NCBI GenBank assembly: GCA_028289805.1
Contig: JANQNI010000039.1
Span: forward strand, 1 to 12,393
Length of the DNA stretch: 12,393 nucleotides
Origin: Thermoplasmatota archaeon
GTDB taxonomy: Archaea > Thermoplasmatota > E2 > JACPAO01 > JAHFTW01
Direction of reading: 5' to 3'
Part shown: piece by piece, positions 1 through 6,400 of the stretch
Position numbering within the stretch: position 1 is the first letter of the stretch
How the letters are laid out: each line of letters opens with the position of its first letter
Translations under genes and position numbers: made by a program
Notes under the pieces: model-generated
Databases searched by the model: none
Told to the model about the DNA's origin: nothing
Seen by the model: only the letters and a program-made list of their open reading frames with translations

Positions 1-525
1 ATGGACCGCGTCCGCAACGACGCCTACCGCCACCTCTACCTGGGCGACACCCTCAGCCGCAAGGACGTGCGCGACCTCGACCTCGCCCTGGCGCGCAAGG
101 AGGCCCGCAAGGGCGGACTCGCCTTCGTGCGGCCGTCCGCCACGTTCCACCGCTTCATGACCGGCTTCACCGGCCAGAAGATGAGCAGCAGCAAGCCGGA
201 AAGCAGCGCCTTCCTGACGGAGGAGCCCAAGGCCGCCTCCAAGAAGGTCATGAGCAGCGTCACCGGCGGTCGCGAGTCCGCCGAGAAGCAGCGGGAACTG
301 GGCGGCGAGGCCGACAAGTGCCCCGTCTACGAACTGTACCTGTACCACCTCGCCCAGGACGACGCGCACCTGCAGGAGGTCTACGACGAGTGCACCACCG
401 GCGCACGGCTTTGCGGCGGCTGCAAGAAGGAGGCCGCCGGACTGCTGGTGGAGTTCCTGAAGGAGCACCAGGAGAAACGGGACCAGACGGAGCACCTCGT
501 CCCGGAGATCGTGGCGGAGGACTGA
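1..525 (+). CDS. trpS: Tryptophanyl-tRNA synthetase, C-terminal part (cut by window start)
   Basis: Class I aminoacyl-tRNA synthetase that charges tRNA-Trp with tryptophan in the cytoplasm. The visible 174 residues hold the KMSSS ATP-binding loop at residues 60-64 (bases 178-192), followed by the archaeal/eukaryal-type stretch with TGGR at about 88-91, RELGG at about 98-102, a conserved CPVYELYLYHL segment, and a late CGGCKKE motif. The protein ends in a helical tail rich in Glu, Lys and His. The HIGH motif and the rest of the Rossmann fold are missing, so the gene must begin before the window. The ATG at base 1 is probably an internal Met. The family is normally about 370-450 residues long. 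The next gene begins 90 bp downstream; this short gap shows no clear terminator or promoter. The family call is secure; the start is not visible. Confidence 0.93.
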   Translation: MDRVRNDAYRHLYLGDTLSRKDVRDLDLALARKEARKGGLAFVRPSATFHRFMTGFTGQKMSSSKPESSAFLTEEPKAASKKVMSSVTGGRESAEKQRELGGEADKCPVYELYLYHLAQDDAHLQEVYDECTTGARLCGGCKKEAAGLLVEFLKEHQEKRDQTEHLVPEIVAED

Positions 526-615
526 GCCGGATGGCGAAGGTCGTCGTGGCGCCGGGGCGCATCGAGGCCCGAACGGAGTAGAACCCTTCATCTCCCACCC
601 CGCCCCCTGCCGTGC

Positions 616-1491
616 GTGTCCGAAGCCCGCGCCCCCGGCATCGTCCTGCGGGGCGGCGCCATGGGCCTCGCCGACGCCGTGCCCGGCGTGAGCGGTGGCA
701 CGATGGCGCTCCTGCTGGGCATCCACCCGCGCCTGGTGCGCGCCCTGGCCCACCTGCGCCTCGACACGCTGCAGCGCGGCGACTGGCGGGCGCTGGACCT
801 GGGATTCCTGCTCCTGCTGGGCGTCGGCCTGGCGCTGGGCCTGTTCGTGGGTGCCCGCGTGCTCGTCGTCGCCCTCGTGGAGGCGCCGCGACTGATGGCG
901 GCGCTCCTGCTGGGTCTGGTGGTGGGGGGCGTGCGGGCGCCGGCGCGGCGCGTCTCCTGGGACATGGGCGCCTGGGCCCTGGCCCTGTCCGCGGGCGCCC
1001 TCGCGTTCCTGGTGACGGTGGTGCGCCCCGTCGCCGTGCCGGACGCGGCGTGGTTCCTGCCCGTGGCGGGGGCCGTGGCCGCGGTGGCGATGATCCTGCC
1101 CGGCATCAGCGGCTCCTACCTGCTGCTTCTGATGGGCCTGTACGAGCCGGTGCTGGCGGCGGTGGCCGAACTGGACCTGGGGGTCGTGGCGCTGGTGGGC
1201 GCGGGCGCCGCTGTGGGGTTGCTGTCCTTCTCCCGCGCCCTGCACCACCTGTTGGAGTATTACACGTCTGGGACGCACGCCGCGATGGTGGGTCTCCTGG
1301 TGGGTTCCCTGGGACGGTTGTGGCCGTGGCGCGACGCACCGGGCTTCGCCGAGGGCGCGCCGACCTTGCCGTCGGGGGGTGCGGCGTCCCTGACCTCCGT
1401 GCTGCTGGCCATCGCGGCGGGGTGGCTGCTGGTGCGCGCCCTGGAGGCGGCGGCGTCCGGCACCCGGAGCGAAACGGAAAAAGGGACGTGA
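616..1491 (+). CDS. DUF368 membrane protein, probable polyprenyl-phosphate translocase (PopT-like)
   Basis: Integral membrane protein of 291 residues, a typical length for DUF368. Both family signatures are present: ADAVPGVSGGT at residues 19-29 and ILPGISGS at about 160-167. They look like the two halves of an internal repeat. Hydrophobic segments lie near 57-83, 88-106, 116-136, 144-176, 192-215, 222-236 and 259-279. Bacterial DUF368 members return undecaprenyl phosphate across the membrane after its use in envelope synthesis. In an archaeon the likely cargo is dolichyl-type phosphate used in protein glycosylation; that is inference. GTG 616 is the first start codon after the TrpRS stop in this frame, and all family motifs lie downstream of it. 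No good Shine-Dalgarno precedes it, so a leaderless or weakly initiated mRNA is possible. The lipoprotein gene begins 16 bp downstream, which suggests an operon. The family is certain; the substrate is not. Confidence 0.9.
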   Translation: MSEARAPGIVLRGGAMGLADAVPGVSGGTMALLLGIHPRLVRALAHLRLDTLQRGDWRALDLGFLLLLGVGLALGLFVGARVLVVALVEAPRLMAALLLGLVVGGVRAPARRVSWDMGAWALALSAGALAFLVTVVRPVAVPDAAWFLPVAGAVAAVAMILPGISGSYLLLLMGLYEPVLAAVAELDLGVVALVGAGAAVGLLSFSRALHHLLEYYTSGTHAAMVGLLVGSLGRLWPWRDAPGFAEGAPTLPSGGAASLTSVLLAIAAGWLLVRALEAAASGTRSETEKGT

Positions 1492-1507
1492 GCCCACACG
1501 GGGGGCG

Positions 1508-3283
1508 TTGACCGCGCCGGCCCGCCCCGACCGCCTCGTCCGCATCCCCCTCCTCGCCGCCCTGCTGCTGGTGACGCCCGCGCTGGGCGGCTGCGCGGCG
1601 CTGGAGGACCTGTGGGACCAGGCCCGCCGACCCGACATCCCCGTCAGCCGCACCCCGCTCGTGGAGGGCGGCTGGAACACGGAGACGCGCTTCCTGGTGT
1701 TCGTGGAACAGCCGGGGGGCGCCGAGGTCGCCATCGAGGCCACCGGCGCCGACGGGGACCTGTTGTCCGCCGAGGGCGTGGCGACGGCGGACGACCCCGT
1801 CTTCATAGACCTCCCCGACGGCACCTGGACCGTGTCGTACTCGGTGTCGGGCTTCGCGTGGGAGACCTTCCACGACGTGCGCGTGGACGGCACGCCGCCG
1901 GAGCCGACGGGACTGGAGCGCATCGGGGACGCCGAGGGCGGCGCATACACCATCGGCGCGGGGGCCACCGTGCCCGCCGACGCCCGCGTGGAACTGCGCG
2001 ACCCCGACGGCGACCTGCTGGCCACGGCACTGCCGCACACAGTCACCGGCCTCGGCTCCGGGCTCCACGCCTACACCCTCACCCTCTCCGACGCCGCCGG
2101 CAACACGTGGAGCGCCGTCGTGCAGGTGCGCGCCGGCGACGCCAAGGTGCTGGAGCCGGGCGCGTACAGCTTCGGCATCGTGGCGCGCTACACCAACGAG
2201 GTGCGCGTCTGGGACCTCAGCGACATGGACGCCTACCTGTCGCCGGCGGCGGCGCGGTCGGCCGTGGACGGCGCCTGGATGGGCAGCGGCTTCGGCATCG
2301 ACCCCGACGACCCCGCCGTGCAAGACGTCGTGGCGTCGTGGCTGCGGCCCCAGGACGACACCACCGTCGAGATCGCCTACCGGCTCTTCGAGTTCATGTT
2401 CGACGAGCTGGAGTACGACGACGAGCGCCTCGTCAGCAACACCCTCATGCTCCCCCACCAGGTCCTGCTGGACCAGGAGGACCCCGACGCGGAGGCGAGC
2501 CCCGACCAGGACGAAGGCGACGACGGCCTGGCAGACGACGGCATCGGCAACGGCGTCAAGGGCGGCGTCTGCCGCGACCTCGCCGCCACCTACGTCTCCC
2601 TGCTGCGCGCCGCCGGCGTCCCCGCGCGCCTCGTCTCCGGCTACCTGGCCGGCAACGTCGACGGCTTCCACGCCTGGGTGGTGGTCTACGCCGGCGACGT
2701 GGCGGGCAACCCCGGCCCGTGGATGCCCGTCGACGTCGCCCCCCTCGACGGCAAATGGGACGATGACCTTGGCGGGGCGCCGCGCGGCCCCAGCACCGCC
2801 ATGCAGGCCTTCGGCATCCGCCTCCCCGAGTACCTCGCCCTGCGCGCCGTGCCCGAGGCCGGCGAGGTGGCCGGCTGGAGCACCGCCCTCAGCAGCCGCT
2901 ACCAGTACGGCGTCGGCGCCGACCCCCCCGAACTGTCCTTCGAGAAGGTCGTCGAGGTCCAGGGCGCCCAGGACGTCGGCGTGCTGTGCTTCGACCTGGA
3001 CACCCTGGAGCGCACGGTGGCCAGCAACCAGAACGCGTGCAGCGGCCAGTGGATCGTCCCCGACTTCGTGCGCGTCACCGAACGCATCATCGACTACGGC
3101 GTGCACGTCTCCTCGGCGGCCCGGGGCACCAGCTTCACCGCCGAGATCGCCTTCCCCTTCGAGGAGTACTTCACGCCCGACGCCGTCGTCTTCGTCCCCT
3201 ACACGAACCCCGTGGAGGGCAAGAAGTTCGGCTTCGTGTGGGACCAGGGCGCGGGGAAGCTGGTGGCAGAGTTCACGGTGTGA
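1508..3283 (+). CDS. Predicted lipoprotein with transglutaminase-like domain
   Basis: Secreted 591-residue protein, probably lipid-anchored. The N-terminus has three Arg, then a hydrophobic stretch at about 11-26 ending in a lipobox-like LGGC with Cys29. Residues ~50-215 look like beta-sandwich Ig-like modules, the second with a DAAGN motif like those in the giant protein downstream. A transglutaminase-like core follows, with a likely triad of Cys355 (GGVCRDLA), His388 (GFHAW) and Asp409 (VDVAP). The family covers protein cross-linkers and cysteine peptidases, so the reaction cannot be told from sequence. An acidic stretch, residues 322 to about 347, lies just before the catalytic Cys. The C-terminal ~150 residues are unrecognised and hold two Cys near 495 and 512. 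TTG 1508 is chosen because GGGGG at 1501-1505 precedes it and the signal peptide begins there. The gene is 16 bp after the DUF368 stop and probably co-transcribed with it. Confidence 0.87.
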   Translation: MTAPARPDRLVRIPLLAALLLVTPALGGCAALEDLWDQARRPDIPVSRTPLVEGGWNTETRFLVFVEQPGGAEVAIEATGADGDLLSAEGVATADDPVFIDLPDGTWTVSYSVSGFAWETFHDVRVDGTPPEPTGLERIGDAEGGAYTIGAGATVPADARVELRDPDGDLLATALPHTVTGLGSGLHAYTLTLSDAAGNTWSAVVQVRAGDAKVLEPGAYSFGIVARYTNEVRVWDLSDMDAYLSPAAARSAVDGAWMGSGFGIDPDDPAVQDVVASWLRPQDDTTVEIAYRLFEFMFDELEYDDERLVSNTLMLPHQVLLDQEDPDAEASPDQDEGDDGLADDGIGNGVKGGVCRDLAATYVSLLRAAGVPARLVSGYLAGNVDGFHAWVVVYAGDVAGNPGPWMPVDVAPLDGKWDDDLGGAPRGPSTAMQAFGIRLPEYLALRAVPEAGEVAGWSTALSSRYQYGVGADPPELSFEKVVEVQGAQDVGVLCFDLDTLERTVASNQNACSGQWIVPDFVRVTERIIDYGVHVSSAARGTSFTAEIAFPFEEYFTPDAVVFVPYTNPVEGKKFGFVWDQGAGKLVAEFTV

Positions 3284-3374
3284 GGGGCGGTGGGGCGGTG
3301 AGGAGTCCGGAGGGGGGCGGTGCCCGCAGGGAGGTCGACGAGGAGCGGAAACAGGAGATCAACCGTTCACTGTC

Positions 3375-3390
3375 GCGAACCATTTAGTAA
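3375..3390 (+). promoter_or_regulatory. Putative archaeal BRE/TATA promoter for the giant secreted protein
   Basis: The AT-rich block ATTTAGTAA at 3382-3390 stands out in GC-rich surroundings. The purine-rich GCGAAC before it resembles a TFB recognition element. Its centre is about 42 bp before ATG 3429, almost the same distance as the comparable box before the AbrB gene. This would place the transcript start near 3410 and give a leader of about 20 nt. CGCGAA occurs on both sides of the box, at 3374-3379 and 3394-3399. The call rests on composition and position only. Confidence 0.5.
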
Positions 3391-3409
3391 CAGCGCGAAG
3401 TCGCCCGCA

Positions 3410-3422
3410 TCACCATAGGTGA
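3410..3422 (+). promoter_or_regulatory. Inverted repeat containing the Shine-Dalgarno of the giant gene
   Basis: TCACC-ATA-GGTGA is a perfect 5-bp inverted repeat with a 3-base centre. GGTGA at 3418-3422 is also the likely Shine-Dalgarno, six bases before ATG 3429, so it supports that start. As RNA the repeat could fold into a small hairpin hiding the ribosome-binding site. As DNA it could be a short operator. The repeat is seen directly; the function is inferred. Confidence 0.45.
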
Positions 3423-3428
3423 CGACCC

Positions 3429-6400
3429 ATGGGTGTTCCACAGCGTGTCCTGTCCAGCGTAGTGCTTGTTCTCTTGGTTACCACGACGTTCTCCAGTGCC
3501 GGGGCGCAGCCGCCGGCGGAGGTGGATGCTGTGTTCGAGTTGGGCCGCAACGCCCTCGATTCGACCTATTCTGGCGTCGTGACGGACGATATATCCAATC
3601 CAAGCACAATCGATTCGCTTCTTTCCTTCGAAAACTGCCGATATCAGCACCAAATAGGACCTTTCTGCGATGCCGAAATCACGGCTCCGGGCGTGAGTTC
3701 CCCCCCGTGGGTCACGACCACGGCACCGAGCGAGCAGAGTTTCCCATTCCCATCCTCCATCAAGATCGTCCTGCCCGACACCAAGAATGGACAGTCCGGA
3801 ACCACGGTCGCCACCCTGACCTTCCAGGGCGAAAGCCCCCAGGCCGGCGGATACCACGTCTGCATCATGGACATCGCCTGCGAACCGAACCAGGCCCTCA
3901 GCCTCAACGAGGTCTGGACGAATTCCGCTCTGGCCACCCTGCTCGGCATGGCCAATGATTCAATCCTGCATTGCAGCGAAACAGACATCCGCCCTGCTTC
4001 GGTTTCTTCCTGCGAGGAAGAGTTCCCCGACCGTTCGCTCCTTGACAGAGCAGACAACAAGGACGGTTTCGTCGCGCACATCCAGTCCAGCGGCGCCTTG
4101 GAGACCCCCAATGCCGTCGTCGCCATTCCGGATGCGGGCGAAACGATCACGTTCACGGCACGGCTCTACGAGGACGACGGTACAGGGTACGGCGCCTTCA
4201 AAGGAACGGAGGTGCGCCTGCGCTTGCAACACGTGGGGACAGACGTCCTGGAGTTCGACGTCACGAAGCGATTCGACGAGCCGATGCAGCCGGTCCTGGG
4301 CGCCCCCGGCACGTACACCGCCGAGGTGGACGCCACCCGACTGGAGGCGCTGGCCGAGACGCTCGAAATCCAAGGGGACGGGGACAGGGAGACCTACTTC
4401 AACGGCTTCAACGTCCTCGTCCGGGCAACGGACGCCGACTCCAACGGCGCCGAGCGCGTGCGGTACAGCCACCTCTTCGTCCCGAAGAACCTCCTCGTTG
4501 GAGACGGAACCAATCAGGAGAGCCTCAAGGCGGCAGACGCGTTGGATTATGAACCAATGGCGCAGCCGTTCACGCCGTTCTTCGTCTTGCCCGACCCAGT
4601 CCAGACGCTTCTGGAGGCTCTTGCAGAGTATTCCATCCCTCCGGAAAGCCTTGTTCCGGATGAGGACGGCCCCACCATCGAATGCTCCCGCCACGTGGGC
4701 GGACGGACCTCCGCAGGGGTTGATGCAGAACAGGACCCGACCCCGGGCGAGGGGGAGGCGCCCGACATCCGGACCGGTCCCGGACCGGGCGAACCCTGCG
4801 ATGACGCCACGTTCGAAGCGGGGACCTCCCTCGAATACGTCTTCCGCGTCCAGAACACCCACAGCGAGGCCGATCCGGCCCCCACGAAGGTGGAGTCCGT
4901 GCAGGCGTTCCTTGCGCAACTCGACGAGAAGGGAGCGGCGGGCGCAGAGGTCGAGGTGACCATCCAGGCGGCTGAAGCGGCCGACGGCGGACCCGTCCTG
5001 TTCGGGCAGGGGGACTACGTCTGGCGCCACGTCTCCCCGGGCAACGGCGACTTCCGCCTCCGCGTCGTCGCGGAGGGCGAGGGCGGATCGACGCAGGAAG
5101 CGTTCTTCTTCAGCGTCACCGACACCATCGTCCCCGTCGTTGATGCCTTCGAGGTCACGGAGGCCGATGTGGATGCGCAGACGGGTCGCTTCGAGACCCG
5201 ACCGACCGAGGGACCGGACATCAAGTCCTTCGACGTCCACTACGAGGTCACCGACGCCAACACGTTGGTGGTGGATGTGGAACTGCGCAGCCGCACCACG
5301 TTCGAGCGCATCCTTTGCCACACTGCGACCTACCCGGCAAGCGGTGGCGAGCGCTCCGTCGTCGGTGACGTGACGTGCAGCCTCCCCGAGACCGCCCCCA
5401 GCGGCGACCTGCTCTTCGACGGCACGTACGACGTCCAACTCGTCGTGCATGACACCGTGCACACCACGCTCCCCCGCGACAACCGCCTCAACCACAAGGT
5501 GCTCGTGGACGGAGCAGCGCCCTCCGCCATCGAAGGCGTCGCCGCGACGCCCACGGCCGGGAACGGAGCGGACTTCGCGTGGCAACCGGCGAGCGACCCC
5601 GCCAGCCGTGCCTTCATTCCCAGTTCCGGAGTCTCGTCCATCGAGGTCATGCGCACGGAATGGGACAACTCCTGCGGCGACCCCGGCAACGGCGTGGTCG
5701 TCTCCACGACGGGCCCCGACGCCACGGAAGCCTCCGTCGCGGACGCGGGCACGGATGCCGACTACTGCTTCCACGTCCGCGCGATCGACGACGCGGGCAA
5801 CGAGGGAGACTGGACCACGGTGGGCGAGGTCCGCATCGACGGCACCCCGCCCCAGGTCGGCACCTCGACGGTCACGACCGATGCGACCACGTTCCAGGAC
5901 CCCGAGGACGAGAACTTGGTCTGGTACCCGCCGGATGCGACCCTTGAGTTGACGGTGCCGATCTCGAACGAACCCCGCATGGGTCGCGTCTGGCTGGATG
6001 GCACGGACTTCGCCAACCCCGCAGAGGTCGAGCTTCTCCGGAAGACCGATGACGGAAATCCCACGAACGAATTCTCGGCGCAGTTCACGCTGCGCGATGA
6101 CATCGACTCCTCGAACGACCTCGGGTTGCTCGTCACGGCACGCGACGAGGCGGGCAACGAGGGCACCAACGCGGGCACGATGCTCGTCATCGCCACCGAC
6201 CAGGAGCCGCCCGAAGCGAGCGCGGCCGACATGATGCTGCCGGAGGGCCAGACCGCCGTCACCCACGGAGATTTCGTGAAGTTCGAGGCGACGGCCACCG
6301 ACGTGTCTACGGACGTGAAGTCCGTGCAGGCCATCATCCAGGAGTCCGTCACCGAGGTCAATCTGGAGCAGCAGGATGACGCGACCGACGACTGGACGGG

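Noticed and set aside
1..3. ATG at base 1 as the true start of TrpRS
   Set aside because: The 174-residue product lacks the HIGH motif and most of the catalytic fold, so the gene must begin before the window.
612..1511. Second + strand frame over the DUF368 gene
   Set aside because: The product is Arg, Gly and Pro rich with no hydrophobic segments, whereas the frame from 616 holds both DUF368 signatures.
1106..3106. Open reading frame of 666 codons on the - strand across the transglutaminase gene
   Set aside because: Its product is a low-complexity run rich in Val, Gly, Arg and His with no family features, opposite a gene with a clear catalytic triad. It is a codon-bias shadow.
3284..3331. 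G-run cluster after the transglutaminase stop, possible G-quadruplex
   Set aside because: There are four runs of three or more G, but the connecting loops are 4, 16 and 11 bases, too long for a typical stable quadruplex. In DNA this GC-rich such runs are expected by chance.
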